A DNA stretch of 64,000 bases from Scolanthus callimorphus (taxonomy: Eukaryota; Cnidaria; Anthozoa; Actiniaria; Edwardsiidae): positions 5,132,978-5,196,977 of the forward strand of contig CM066923.1 of assembly GCA_033964015.1 (NCBI GenBank), given 5' to 3'. Shown here in pieces: positions 1 to 13,500 of this stretch. A model generated the notes under the pieces. That model worked only from the letters and a program-made list of their open reading frames with translations. It was not told where the DNA came from and ran no database searches. The position numbers and the translations under genes are program-made. How positions within the stretch are numbered: the first letter of the stretch is position 1; each line of letters starts with the position of its first letter.

Positions 1-286
1 TTATCTTTTCAAATTTTGTTTTCAAATTCAAATTTCCAAACATAATGAATTAAAAAAAAAGGAATCTGTATGATTATCTGAGAGATGCCTCTTCCCTCAT
101 TGGAATGCATTATTCTCTAGCCATTACGTGATGCAACAGGGGCATGGAAGCAAAATTATGCTGTTGAATTTCCAATATTTTCCATACATGGGAGAGGAAC
201 TGTATGGATATTTTTGGGAATCACAAATTAATTTCTAGGCACATTCCTTCAGAACTTGTATGGAAATTCCAAAGAGGAGTAAAGTT
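1..286. other. 3' flank of the acyltransferase gene
   Basis: AT-rich sequence beyond the stop codon of the minus-strand acyltransferase. It probably contains its 3' UTR. No other gene or repeat is recognised here. Confidence 0.4.
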
Positions 287-3200
287 TCACAAAATTTCCA
301 GCTTGTCATCTTTTGTCAAGCCATATTTTAATTTGTTGTCTTCAAACAGCTGAACCAGCTTCTCTTCATAGATGTCATGCACACGCTGAACTTCTGGCCG
401 TGATGGGTTTTCTACTTTATCCAGATGAATTGGTGCTCCAACTACATTAAAAATAGATAAAAACAAAAGTGTTCACTTCTGAATGCCAACACTGAAAATT
501 AGCATATCTAGTTCCTAAACAAAGCAAGGCATCTATATCCACTTGCCTACATTGTATGTCACTCTATTATGGCCAGGGGTGGATCCAGGAATTTCAGAAA
601 GGGGGTGCCGGATAGTGAAAACATGGGACGAAAATTCCTCCAGCAAATACAGTAAATGTATGGGATAATCTCCTGAGAAATGGGGGCAACAGCACCCTCC
701 TCCCCCCACCCCCACCCCCAATAAATCCACCCCTGATGACAATCCTGCACTGAAAAGGATGATTCCTGCAGCTATGCTCTACTTCTTTAGAAATGCCTTT
801 GGAATGTAACACATACTACCAGGATGTAATGCATGCATCATACAATAACAAGGTACTTGATTAGTGAAATGTTACAGAACCTGACATGTAGCATGCATGT
901 ACATTTATTATAGCTGTAATCATCCTTTCCAAAGGAATACTATAAATTACTTTAAATCTTACCCACAACATTGATGGGTCTTCGGTGTGGTAAAATGCCA
1001 AATGTATACTGGAAGATTCCTCTCCCATAGAAGAGTACAGGAGCAAAGGCAACCAAGTTCTGAATCTTTGTTTGTATCTTTCTCAGCATAGATCCCCTAG
1101 GATTACTAACTTGGTAGAATATGTCATTCTCACCAAATGCATACACTGGAACAAGAGATGCCCTGGACACAAGAAAATAATCACTTAGCTCTCTGCCATA
1201 TGCTTTTTATTTGACTATTTTCCGTACAACCACTCCAAATTCCAAAAGGGCGGGGGGTTTAAAGGTCAACATCACACCCCTCATTTGTATGGGAAGGGAC
1301 AAAGGAAGATGATACTGCAACATTGTCAAATTTGCTTACCCATTTTTCAAAGCGAGTTTGATGAATCCATATCGAGATTTTAGTGTAAGGGTGTTTGTTC
1401 CAGGATGTGCATCTAATGACTCAGAGGCACCTCCAACAACAATAGCAATGGAGTTACCAGGACCCTTGGTCTTGAGTATGTATTCACAGCTTTCATGTGT
1501 TACGTCACACATGCCACTACTCATGATGTAGTCTCTGAAGAGAGGGGGCTTGAATAGGGCTGGAAGTTTAAGAGAAATAATAATCAGATTTAGCCCTGTG
1601 CCACTGATGCATACCAGATCTTTATAGAGAAAGCTGCATCATCATCATCCTCACGCGCCAGGGTCCTGCCATGCAAAGACGCATATGTCACATGTAGCCA
1701 TGCCCTAAAGGCTGATTTACACCGTATGATTTTCACCTTAGTCTATTGGATGTGATCAGGGTGGTGAAGGGGTTCTCCGTGATCCGTGATTCACCCCAAA
1801 TTTGCTCCATGACTCGTGAAAACAGGAAAATTATTACCGTGATCCGTGAAATCTCATGCCCTTGTGACCCGTGATTTTACGAATTTCTCTTACGTGACTC
1901 GTGATTACAGGCCTAGAGATTCGTGAAACGTGAAAGCTAGTCATTAGAGATGGACCATTTGGACCAATATTGAGTAGGCGCATTCTCTCCTGACTGCTTT
2001 TTAGGGAACCTGACGTCCTTAAAATCTTTTTTTGTCGGCTCGCGCTGCGCGCTCGCCATGTACAACATCAAAATGTATTTTTAAAATTGAGTAAATTTAC
2101 TATCAGCAAACAGTAAATAAAGGTGCAGCAATGTCAGGAAGCGCATTTGTTAAACATCAAGTTCTCATTTACTCCTGGACTTTCCCCATTCTTTCAACTT
2201 ATATGTCCAAAATTTGCAGCGCGCTTCACGCGCATAAAGAGGATACTTTGGTGTAGCATTTAGAAACTAAAGCATCGTACTGTTCTTTTTTAAAATTTTC
2301 GAAAATTTCTATTATGTTTTTCCGTGACTCCATTTCAGCTTCAGCGTGATTTTTATGTCTCAGAAATAAGAATTTCATTAACCGCGTAGATTGATGTTCA
2401 AAATCGCAGCGAGCTTCGTGCGCATCCAGAAACATACAAGCAAGGCTCGGTACTGATCTGAACCATCTTCATAGTAACAAAAATTCTGATCTGGATGCTA
2501 TGAGCAAACCAATTTCGCGAAATGATAAAATTGAATTCTGATCAATTGTCGTTTTGATGGCGATATAATTTAAGTGAAATCTCACACCATCAAAAGAAAT
2601 ATCAGCAAAAAAGATCATGCACAGTACTTATATCACTATATTTACTTGAAACACAACTTGCATAATCGTTTTTAAAATTTTACTTCCGTGATTCGTGAAA
2701 AGCGTTTCATAACTCTGTGATCCGTGAAATAACGAAAAATCGGTCTGTGATTCGTGATCGCTACCCCCCCTTCACCCCCCTGTGTGATGTGTGTGTCTTT
2801 GACACATACAATGCACCATAACTGCTGAGATTACATGGCCTCCTGACCATATTATTTGGCTAGAATATTGGAGGATTCTAAAACATGCTTTAAAATCCTA
2901 CGACATTTTTTGATTTGCATGCAGTTGTTGTAGATGTGTTGCGGGCTTGACTTTGGTGCTACGATTTGGGTTGTAGGCATGACATAGCACCAAATACAGT
3001 AAATAAATGGAAAATCTCCCAAAAAGGGGGGGGGCATGGCCCCCTCGCCTCCCCCTAAATCTGCCCCTGCTTGATGTCCCCACCCCCAAAAAGTGACAAA
3101 CATGGGACCAGTGCCCCCGCTGTCTCACTGCAGCCTATGGGACACCCCTTATGGATCTGACCGTGATTTTGGATCGAGAAAAAAACCCTACATGGATTGC

Positions 3201-3668
3201 TTATGGTGATGTGGTTCGGAATCCCTTACCCATTAGCGGCAATAAATGAGGAGTGATTCCTGGGAAAACTTCTGTGAAGTTCGTCGCCTCTGTGGCAAAA
3301 TTACAGAAAGCTCCCGCACATAGAATTCCATGGGGATGATACCCGAAGATATAATGCTTGGAGGGGTCAAGTTCTGCTGTTTTGATCAACTTGATTGGGA
3401 AGTAATCACGGAAATACTTCCACACACGTAATCCCCGCATGAATTTGGATCTTCGTCCGCCATGACTTGGTGTCCCAGAGTCGAACACATAGGCCCATGC
3501 AAGATAGAGAAAAGCAATTGGGTAGAGCGACGTGTACAGTAGGCCCAGAATTATAAGAAAGCCAAGAAGCGCACCAAAGAAGAAGGAATAATAGTACAAT
3601 GCCACTGCTGCGGTCTCCAAGCGCCGATGTAGTGGGATTCTCAACGGTGCAAACTCGACAACTGCCAT
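287..3668 (-). CDS. MOGAT2: 2-acylglycerol/diacylglycerol O-acyltransferase (MOGAT/DGAT2 family), 4 exons
   Basis: Transfers an acyl group from acyl-CoA to mono- or diacylglycerol at the ER membrane. Exons on the minus strand are 3668-3230, 1559-1340, 1162-963 and 441-287. They join in phase into 337 residues, the usual family length. The start is the ATG at 3668, giving MAVVEFAPL, which resembles the MVEFAPL start of vertebrate MOGAT2; DGAT2 proper has a longer N-terminus. A hydrophobic hairpin lies at about residues 25-62. The catalytic HPHG motif is at residues 111-114, followed by PGITPH, LFRDYIMSSG, GGASE and FGEND. Intron 1 carries a 1-kb transposon (1757-2782) and intron 3 carries a MITE (574-735). 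It is divergent from TMTC4 with a tRNA gene between them. MOGAT versus DGAT2 substrate preference cannot be decided from sequence. Confidence 0.9.
574..735. mobile_element. hAT-like MITE with 5-bp target duplication, copy 1
   Basis: The ends read CAGGGGTGGATCCAGG and the complement of CCACCCCTG. Flanks ATGGC and ATGAC match at 4 of 5 bases. The interior shares GGATAGTGAAAACATGGGA and CAGCAAATACAGTAAATG with copies at 10303, 16207 and 55938. It lies in intron 3 of the acyltransferase gene. Confidence 0.7.
1757..2782. mobile_element. Non-autonomous DNA transposon with GTGATCCGTGA subterminal repeats
   Basis: The termini are CAGGGTGGTGAAGGGG and the inverse CCCCTTCACCCCCCTG. The element is flanked by an exact 6-bp repeat TGTGAT (1751-1756 and 2783-2788). 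Many variants of GTGATCCGTGA/GTGACTCGTGA cluster at both ends, which looks like an array of transposase binding sites. No transposase ORF is visible. It lies in intron 1 of the acyltransferase gene. Confidence 0.7.
2988..3069. mobile_element. Truncated copy of the hAT-like MITE family
   Basis: It contains the family's AAATACAGTAAA block, a G-run and the right end CTGCCCCTG. The left end is missing. Confidence 0.5.
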
Positions 3669-4075
3669 TTTTAACACGCGAGAAATGAACAGTTGAGTGC
3701 TTTCACGCGATCACGCGGAAACACCTCCACAATTCCCCCTTTTGTGTCCAGTTTCTTTGTGTTTTATACTTTTCGAGAAGTAATATAGGATGGACCTTCG
3801 ACCGTGTTCGCAGCCCAGGAAAAACGACACAAAAGGTACTTGAATTTCACCGATTTCCTGTCGTGTTGGAACTTGAACTGATTTCTCACTGATTTCAACT
3901 GCGAGTAATCACCACAGGTAACCCAGATCATAATGTTGCTTTTGAAAAAATTATGGACGAACTGTTTTATTTGTCTGTTTTTCTTTTTATAGTTGTCGAG
4001 TCCAATTAGATTTTTTGCACCAGAAAAAATAGGAAAGGAAGAGAGAGAAGAAAGGAAAAAAAAAGAAAAAATAAT

Positions 4076-4147
4076 GATTCCACCCAGGCTCGAACTGGGG
4101 ACCTTCTGCGTGTTAGGCAGACGTGATAACCACTACACTATGGAATC
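4076..4147 (-). tRNA. tRNA-Val (anticodon AAC)
   Basis: A 72-nt cloverleaf. The acceptor stem is GATTCCA/TGGAATC, the anticodon stem TCTGC/GCAGA holds loop CTAACAC (anticodon AAC), and the T arm is CCCAG-TTCGAGC-CTGGG. All stems pair fully and no intron is present. Internal A and B box promoter sequences are present. It lies between the divergent acyltransferase and TMTC4 genes. Confidence 0.95.
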
Positions 4148-4424
4148 CGATAGTAATGTTATGGTAAGATTTACTAATATAACCCTTTACAACAGCGTAA
4201 ACTTAGCCCAGCATTGTTTAAATGAATAATAAACAAATTTAGCGGTAGGAAAATACACAACACCAGTACTATAATACTTTTCGTATATTTTGCATAGCAG
4301 TTTAGTGCGAGCTAATTAATTTACTGGACTGTTGCGAAGTTTTGGGTTTCCTGTGGGGCACGCAAATGGCCTCCGTCCCTACCCCACTGGGTGTCTGTTT
4401 TACACATTTCGCGCACTTGTTTGA

Positions 4425-4434
4425 AAATGGCGGA
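4425..4434 (+). promoter_or_regulatory. YY1-like motif upstream of TMTC4
   Basis: AAAATGGCGG lies about 90 bp before the TMTC4 start codon. It resembles the YY1 core AANATGGCGG often found near transcription starts of animal housekeeping genes. Similar motifs precede TOMM40 and TGDS in this window. Confidence 0.45.
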
Positions 4435-4521
4435 CGGTGATGTACAGCAAATGAGCGGAGCCAGGAAAATTGCAGAAATCTCTAGATAATTCTGGCATAA
4501 CTGTGATCTACCAACGAAATC

Positions 4522-7500
4522 ATGCCTGTGAGAAGCAGAGGAACAGCTGGGAATAATAGGCGAAAGCTTACAAGGGAAACTAACGGCATAACAAATCATG
4601 AAAAATTAGAAGACGAAAATACCGACAGCCACTTCGCTTTGAGGTCTTTGAACAATCTCTTGCCACTGCCTCCCTTTAAGCCTTTGCAAGCTTCATTGAT
4701 AGTTGCGGGTGTTTCTCTTCTGTGCTACTGGCATTCCTGCAATGGGGATTTTGTTTTCGACGATTCAGAGGCAATTTTGAACAACAAAGACCTGAAACCA
4801 GATTCATCGATATGGAGTTTGTTTATTCACGATTTCTGGGGAGGCAAGCTTGCCTCAAATGAAAGCCACAAAAGCTACCGTCCTTTAACTGTTTTAACGT
4901 TTCGTCTAAACTACTGGCTATCAAATGGTTACAATCCATGGGGATTTCACTTTGCGAACGTGATTTTACACGCCGTAGTTTCAACCCTTTCCTTGCACGT
5001 TTTCGCCGTTATGTTCGAAGGAAGAATGCGCGAAAAAAACGGAATGCTTATCTCAAGCAAGCTTTGTTGCAGCGTTAATTTTTGCGGTTCATCCGATCCA
5101 TACCGAAAGCGTAAGTAATACACACCTTTATTTATTAAAAACAATTGCATCAGGTGTTGAAAACGTTTCTTTCCTTTTCATTCAATTAGAAAGATGATGT
5201 CGCGATTGTCGATTTCGTGTTGAAAATTTCAAAGGAGTAGGAGGGTTACAATATTTGAAAGTCAACATCTAATTTCCAAACTTTGTGTGTTTTGAACAGT
5301 TTCGCTTGTATTTTGTTGTGATTTATTCATCAACCACCTGCTAGCTCCGACTGAATGGTTGAAATAAACCTGATGTTTTTAAATCCACCTAATTGGAAAA
5401 TACATTATCCTGTAGCTGTGCGTTGTTTGCAGGTGAAAAGTTTATCTGATAATCATCCAAGATTTATTCCCACTAAGTGTTAGCTATACAGCGAAGCATG
5501 CGAATGTAGCTGTAAATAATTGGTAGCCCACATGGGAAGTTAAGTAAATTGTTTCGATTTTAATAGGCATATATCCACACCACAGCTATATTTGGAATTT
5601 TCTGACCAAACAGAGGACATTGTAATTGAAAAGTCAATTGACAAAAAAATATACTTCCTACATCATTAAAACGGTTTGGTATCTGTGATATCTTGCATTC
5701 AAATATATTTTATGTTTTCTATACTCAAAGATCCTGCCCAGATAAACTCCACTTTTCCATTGTATTGTAACAATAAAGTCTTTGTTCTTATTTTTCATTG
5801 TAAGGTCTCTGCAGGGTTTAAGGTATTCGTCATAGTTCACAGCTTCATACTATTAGCTTTACTATTGATTGCCTTAGAATGTTTATATCTTGTCCTTTAA
5901 AATACAGAAATTTAACCAAGAAAAAGCGAATTTTATGTTGATATTTTTTGCCAAGAAGCTGGTTTATATTTTATTTACACTGTAGCTACACTGTCTTCTA
6001 CACGGTCTTCTTATGGCACCCTACTGACTTTAAACACATAAAGATACAAAACACTCTTAATAGTGGTTAAGGCCTTTAAGATAACAGTGGTGTCTTGGCT
6101 GTTTAGAACAAAAGATAAAGAAAAGATGCAGACAAATACAAATATTATAAATTCCCTGCTAGCAGAGAGTACTTTTTGGACATGCAAAGCAAGCCAGTTA
6201 TTGAGTTTTAGCAGCTCAGTGCCAGTTCCAATCTGCCAACATCCTTGTGTAATATAGATCTCTCACAATCCAGCCACATAATTCACAATCCAGCCACGTA
6301 TTTCAAAAGCCCTGCTCTGGTTCCACAGAAGAACATACAATATTATATTTTCCTTTCTTGCCAAAATAAAGAAAAAATATAACGTATAAAGATTTAAAGC
6401 AAATTCAGAACAGAGTTTCAATTCCCTTCTTGGCTACTTGCAAAACCCCAGACTTCCAGTTGTCATAAAATAATAATACTGCCTAAGAGATAATATTTAT
6501 TTTGAGATTAGGGGTTGAATCAAAAGTAATTCAATAGACATGGAAAAACATTGTATTCTGAATATATACTGGTACTTAGACAGTTGCACAAGACAAATAC
6601 TGTAACAATTCAATTTCTTGCTTGCAGAGATACAAATTTATCTTCTTTGAGTGTTGAAAATGTATCTCACAAGTGAGCACAGCGAGTGAAGGTGGGATAA
6701 ATTTTAAACATGAAAGATAAAATTTGTATCTCCAAGCCACAATGTAATGTTCTGTTTATTATTATAAACATCAATGAAATATGAAATTCAAGCATAGAGC
6801 ACAGGTCAGTGTGTTATTTTTACATATAGAGGATATTACACGGTGGCGCGAAGATATGAGTTTTATTTTCGAGTGGCAAGAACAATATTTTACGAATGAG
6901 CGCAGCGAATGAGTAAAATATTGTTTTTGACACGAGAAAATAAAACTCATATCTTCAAGCCACCATGTTATTTTCTTTTATTATATAGACAAACCAGAAA
7001 AAATATTCCAAATTGATTTCCAAGAACTTTTGTTTTGACCGATATCCTCACTAGTGAGGATATGGAAAATATGTCACTGAGGACCCGGATGCAGCTTCGT
7101 ATAAGATCTACCAGTGGCGTATTTCCCAGTAAAATACTCGTGTCTATATAATAAGTGAAAATATAACACGTTTTCGCATGGGAGATCACCCCAGTATTTC
7201 ATTGGTGTTTGTATAATAAAAAGTTATATTACAGCTGGAGGGCTATTAAACAATTTATTAAAGTTGTAGTTGTGAGATAGTTAACCCCAAATTTACAAGA
7301 TGACAAAACTGCCACCTACTACAAATAATAACAATGACCTTTATTAATTTTGTAACACCTTCAATTACTTTATTTGTTTTATCTAATAGAAAAAGAAAAT
7401 ACTGGCCTCTGAGACATTAATAAATCTAGGATTGAGTATTCTTTTTGGCAACACACAAGTCTTCCTGGGAACTTTTCCCAGTCCTCATAATATAATGAAA

Positions 7501-10500
7501 GGGATTCAATTTCCTGAATTGTTATCAGCAGAAATGGCCAGTCCTGAGTCCTGCTTACTGAAGCTTCTGTTTGATCTCTAGGTTGCAGGCGTGGTTGGAC
7601 GAGCTGACATACTTTGTGCCCTTTTCTTCTTCCTTTCCTTTCTTTGTTATGCAGAGAGCTGTCAAAATGATGGTAAGCTATTACGAATGTTTTGATTTTA
7701 CTAGCCAGGACGTTCTTGTATTTGAAAGACTGAAAGGCACAGCATGCCCATTAGTCTGCAGTGAAAATAGTGTCGCTTGAATGTCAGCAAGCCATATATT
7801 AAATAAGCCAGACATGGATTTCATAATCCATATATATTCTCCTCACTCTTGCTAAACAAACAAGTAGACTGGGATTAAGGTAATTTGCCAAATGTAGTTA
7901 TCAATTATATTCAATCTTTGAGTATCACTTTCCAAGAAACTTTGTCTTTTAATTCTAAAAGCATATTGAGGTAACACTTCAGATACTTTTGATTTTAACT
8001 GAAGTAAATTCTTAGCCATAATCACTCTCCCTAATGGACTTAATAGCAGCTCTTGCTTTTATGGGGTCTATTACTGATTTTCCAGAAACAAAAATGATGT
8101 ACTATACTAAAAGGCCCCTGATAAGAAGAGCATTTTTGTTCCTAATGTTAATGTAAAGTCACTTTAAACAAATTAGATAACTGAGGCCATTATTATGGGA
8201 ATACATTACAATAAGGCAGACACTTGTCTGAAAGTATCATTCATCCCAGAGGGGTGTGGGTCATTATTACCTCTGATTTCCCATACAAACACTGTTAAAG
8301 TATTTTTCAAATGAAACTTCTAGAGGGGTTGGGGTTCTCAGGTAGAGGTAAATTCACTTTGTGGGTGTGGTATGGATCTACTACATTTTGACCACTTTAT
8401 AAGGTCATGCCACGGTATTATAAGAGGGCATAACACAGAAAATCAGAGTTAAATACTGGTAGCTCTTGTAAGGGTGTACCCCCTCCTGGGTATGCCCTCC
8501 CTGTCACCTTCAGTGACATTGTAAAATAAGACTGCATTATGTTGCAGATCTTATATGTTTTAGCAAAAATTGTCTTAGTGGTTATGGAAGGGATTGGAAA
8601 TTCCAGAGAGGATGGGGGGGGGGGGGGAGGGGGGGTGTCAATTTGAATGATTTCTTCCATACAAATACTATATTTTCCTTTGGTAATTCCAGAGCGGTGG
8701 GGTTGGGGTCACTTTTCAACACCCTTCGGTGGGGGATATTTTCTGGAACCACATACACAGATAATGATAATGTTGGTGGCATTGCCTAATTATGAATTTG
8801 GATAAAAGTATAATAATTTTTATCTCTATTATCTCTTTATAGATTATGAGCCAAACACATCCCAGACATCTTGGGGTCATCTTCTTCTAAGTGTGATTTT
8901 GTGTGCACTTGCCATGCTGTTCAAAGAGCAAGGCATCACTGTTTTAGTGAGTACCTGTTTTCAAAGTCTTCAGTATCTAATTTGTGGTGTTGGCCAGCTA
9001 CTTTGGAGGGTGAAAATTTATTACAAAATGAGGATAATGTCCCAAGAATTTTACTACTAATAATTTTTGAGCATCATTTCCCAATAATTTTTACTATAAT
9101 TTCAGATTTTTCCCCACATGTTGACACTAAAATTTTTACTTCACTGCAACTGCCCCCCCCCGTGCACTAGTCCCCCCATGCACTAGCTATGGCACTGCTG
9201 TCTTTAAGAGTTGTAATGTATAATTTATATTGTACTCCATTGTAGATTGAAAATTTAGATATGTTTTTATTTTATTTTTAGGGAATTTGCTGTGCTTATG
9301 ATTTGATAATGGTTTGCAAAATAGATTTCATTAAAGTTGCTCAAGATCTTTTTCAAAAGAGAAAGCAATCACATGCACCTTCTGAGGTAAGCTGTATTTT
9401 TCTCCTATTTAGTTTTGACTTGCTGACTTATTAAGGAGCTGCTGGTGTCTAGATTAAATTAGGAGTTTTGCAGCCAAATTTAGTAACTAAATATGCCTGA
9501 CATTCTAAGTTGCATCTTTTTTTACGTTCTTTGTTTGAAGATTGAAAATATCTGAAGCTCCAAGTGGCAATGCACAATTTATGTGCACTTTGACCATTAT
9601 TTTTTCCTTTAGTTTAATTGCCAATGGCATAATGTGTTATATTTGGGCATTTAGAATTTGGGCATTCAGAGTTTCTCCATTGATATATTGGCTTGATGTA
9701 TTTAATTGCATTACCAATTCACTTTATGTTTCCAGTTAAACTAAACAATGTTTATTTTGGCTTGGCCAAATTGATGTACACATATCCTCCTACACCCTGT
9801 GTCTTGTTGACAGACATATTCTAAATGATTTCTGTGCAGAGGAGCACAGTGTTAGAGCACAGAATGGCTCTGTATCTTTGTATTCTATCCCAAGTATTCC
9901 TTCTTCCCATTTAAAAGATGTCTGTTCTTGTCCACAGCAAAAGGATGACAGGTCATGGTTACGACCACTGTTTTACCGTCAGTCTGTCCTTGTCTTGACT
10001 GGTATGCTGTTGCTGTTGGCTAGATGGCAAGTGATGGGATCAGCCCCTCCTAGGTTTCAAGTTTCAGACAACCCTGCTTCATTTGAGAAAACATTAATTT
10101 TTAGGGTATGTACCAAAAATTGCACATCCCAATTCATTCTGGGGGTGATTCAATAGAAATTCCAGAGGGTGTGGTCAGTTTGTTATATGTTCTAGGGGCT
10201 CATTATCTCTTTTTTCAGGATGAGTTTGGAGGTTGTCTCCCAGTGTAGCAGCCCTACTACCAGAGGCATTAAATTTTACAGGGTTCCAATGTTTGTAAGT
10301 TGCAGGGGCGGATTTAGAGGGGTGAGGGGGCTGCGGCCCCCCTCAGGAGATTTTCCCATATATTTACTGTATTTACTGGAAGAAATTTGAAAATTTTCGT
10401 CCCATGTTTTCACTATCCGCCCCCCCCCCCACTTTTCTGAAATTCTTGGATCCTCCCCTGAGCTGTATGGCTGCAATAAGTCCTTCAGATTGTCTTGTCT

Positions 10501-13500
10501 GGCGGTCATGTACTTTTGACCATGATGATAGGACACTATTTTTGTTTTCTTTTCATCTACTTGTGTTGACAAGTGAAGTTAAACAACAATATTGTTTCAC
10601 AAAAACAAGGACCAACCAGTTTTAAAGAAATAGAGGACAAACGATAAACCAAATAGGGTAAGCTTCTTGGCGATATTCGCCAAAAGTGATAAAGAAAAAC
10701 GCAGTGATATGTCTTTATCATTTTGCCGAATATCACCATAAAGGCCCTATTCAGTTTATCGTTTGTCCTCTATTGTGTCACACGTTGCAAGAAAACCTGC
10801 CAAATGAAGCATGGCTTTAATGTGTAATGCCTTGTTTGTGTTTCTTCCTTTCTTTAGTTTATCAACTATAACTACATCTACTCAATCAATGTGTGGCTAC
10901 TTATCAACCCGTGGTGGTTGTGTTTTGATTGGTCCATGGGATGTATACCACTCATTACTTCACTGACTGACCTGAGACTTATCCCAGTCGTTGCTGTGTG
11001 GGTCTTATTTGGTGGCCTGTTATGCTACTGTCTGATTGGTCAGGATCCATACTTGAGAAGGTGAATTTCGAAGTAATGACTGGTACGATGATTTTAAAAT
11101 CGTTATCGTTTCGTTTTGCGCAACTTGAGGCGAGATCAACTTGTTTTTTTTTGTTGCGCGTCAAACCGCGTGAGTCAATCAGGTTCTCCCCTGTTCTGGT
11201 TCTTCGTCCAGTGCAGTCGTTTGGCTTCTCTCATGGCGTAAAGTAGACCAATGTCGCTACGGAAGCCAGTCGACTGCACTAGGCGAATCAGGGCAAGGAC
11301 CTGATTGGTTCGAGCTCGCACGGTTTGACTTGGCGAAACAGAGAAACTTCAAATCCCTTCTATGGCGGAAAAAGTTCGTCACAACGCGCGCGAAGAAGGG
11401 AAGCATAAAGCTAAAATAATTTCTGGACTGTTCCGAATACGCAGAATTTCAGCTACGTTAATTGACCAAGGGTAGTTGTAGAACTGTTTCCATTTTCGAG
11501 ATGCGGAGTTGGTGCATGAAGTCAGCAAGCCTTGTATTTTCCATGCTCGTGAATTTTCGTGGCTGAGAAAAATAGCGCTGTTTCCTCGAACAATGTTATT
11601 TCCCTGCTAGTTCTGAAGTCTTTCGCGCGAAAAAATGACGAAGAGAAAAATATTTCTCTCCATTTGCACAGGGAGATATCTGTCCTGGTTGGGAAGCCAT
11701 TGCAAGTTTTTAAAATTCCATTTTGTCGTTGCAATTTTCACCATAAAGTGTTTCTTCTCTTTTTAGATTGCTGACAATGGGTCTCGCATTCCTAGTTGTG
11801 CCGTTTCTACCAGCCAGCAATGTATTTTTCCGAGTGGGCTTTGTGGTAGCCGAAAGAGTCCTTTACCTCTCCAGTATGGGAAGCTGCCTTCTTGTTGTCA
11901 CCGGCGCTGTTGTTATCAGTCAAAAGCCCTACATGAGAAAGGTACTTTGAAAACCTCGCATAGTCTTTAATTTACTTTGCGGACTTTGCCTTCAATATTA
12001 CACGCCTCAATTCGCGACCCGCATATTTTGAAATATTTAATAAAACATTTTTTTATCACGTTTTGCTGCTTCGTCACTCAAAACAAGTGCAAAATGCAGT
12101 CATCTGGCTTCTGTCGCGAGGAAAACAAGTTACTGCCGACACAAGGATCTATTGCTCAGAATGTTGAGTGGCGACACAGTAAAACCCCAAAGAAAAAGTA
12201 GCCTGCGAAGCAAGCGCTTCCCGTGTGTTTCAAAGGTCAAAGAAATGTGCGAGCGCATTTTTCGCCCTCGTGCCATAAATCTCTCGTACTTTTCTCGGGC
12301 TTTTCTCTGATCCTAAGACCCCGTCCACACTAACGCGTTTTCGTTTGAATCCGTACTATACGTTTTGATACGTTTAGGCCTTCCGTCCACACTAACACTC
12401 TGTTCGTTTTCATCGAATCCGTAGAAGTTTGAAAACGCTCTCGAAAGTGAATAAAAACGAATCCGTATAAAGATCGTTTTAGTGTGGACGGTCGAATCCG
12501 GATAAAAATGAAAACGATGACGTCAACTGCACCACTTGATTTGGTATTAATTTAACTATCCTTGCATCGACAACATCAAATAAAATCTCATCGCTTGTTT
12601 GGAGCTAAATCTCCCGTCCACACTAACACGCTGCGAATCCGTGTAAGTTTGAAAACGAATACTTTTGAAAACGCGTTAGTGTGGACAAGGCCTAAAACTC
12701 CAAGTAAACGCGCTTGCTACACAGGTTATTAAAAACGCTGAGATACGATAAGTAAGAATCTGAAGAATGGAGACTTTTACACGGTTATTAAAAGGTTCTT
12801 GAAACTCAAAACATGTGTTTGAAACTGAAAAAAGTCAAGAATTGTATGTTAAACTTTGAGAGCAGATCGTGGTCTACGGAATTTCCCTCCACAGCAAATC
12901 CCGGCCACTGCGTTTAAGCAAAACCTAATTCTGGACGTTTCTTTTAATGTTCGCTGGAATTTTCTTGTTATCTACAGGTTATTTCAGTAGCTGTTTGTAT
13001 ACTTCTTGCAACGTATGCAGTCCGAACAGTGCAGGTGTGTACAAATTCCTATATGTTGTGTGAAACGATTTTCCCGGACCTGGGTTGCCATCAACGAGTA
13101 CCAGGGACGGATTCAGGTTTTTGGAAAGGAGGTTGCGTTTCTGCTTTGGAGACGCAGATTTTGCCTTTTTTGTATGGGGAAGGATCCGACCTCTCTCATG
13201 CTTTCTAGTGCCTGGATTTTTGTCACAGGATACTCGTGCCATAAAAAAACCTGACAGTCTACACCTCTTAATATCCTAGAGAACTTCTGATTGGTTGACT
13301 GAAGAAAGTTTGTTCACCAGTGGCGAAGCTGTTTGCCCTCTGAATGCAAAGGTACGAACTACAGTGATTTTATTACTCCATCGTGCACTATACTAGCAAG
13401 AGTTACATGAGAAAGAACATGCTTGAGCGTAAAGGTCAAAAGCCACATTGTTTTATTTTATAGTAATTAACAGAGACGGCGGAGCCCCCCCCCCCCCCCC

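Larger units (their letters stand above)
5111..7581. other. TMTC4 intron 1
   Basis: AT-rich intron of about 2.5 kb. It holds two inverted-repeat elements (6625-6745 and 6838-6968), each with an AGCGCAGCGAATG-type centre. No coding signal is seen. Confidence 0.6.
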
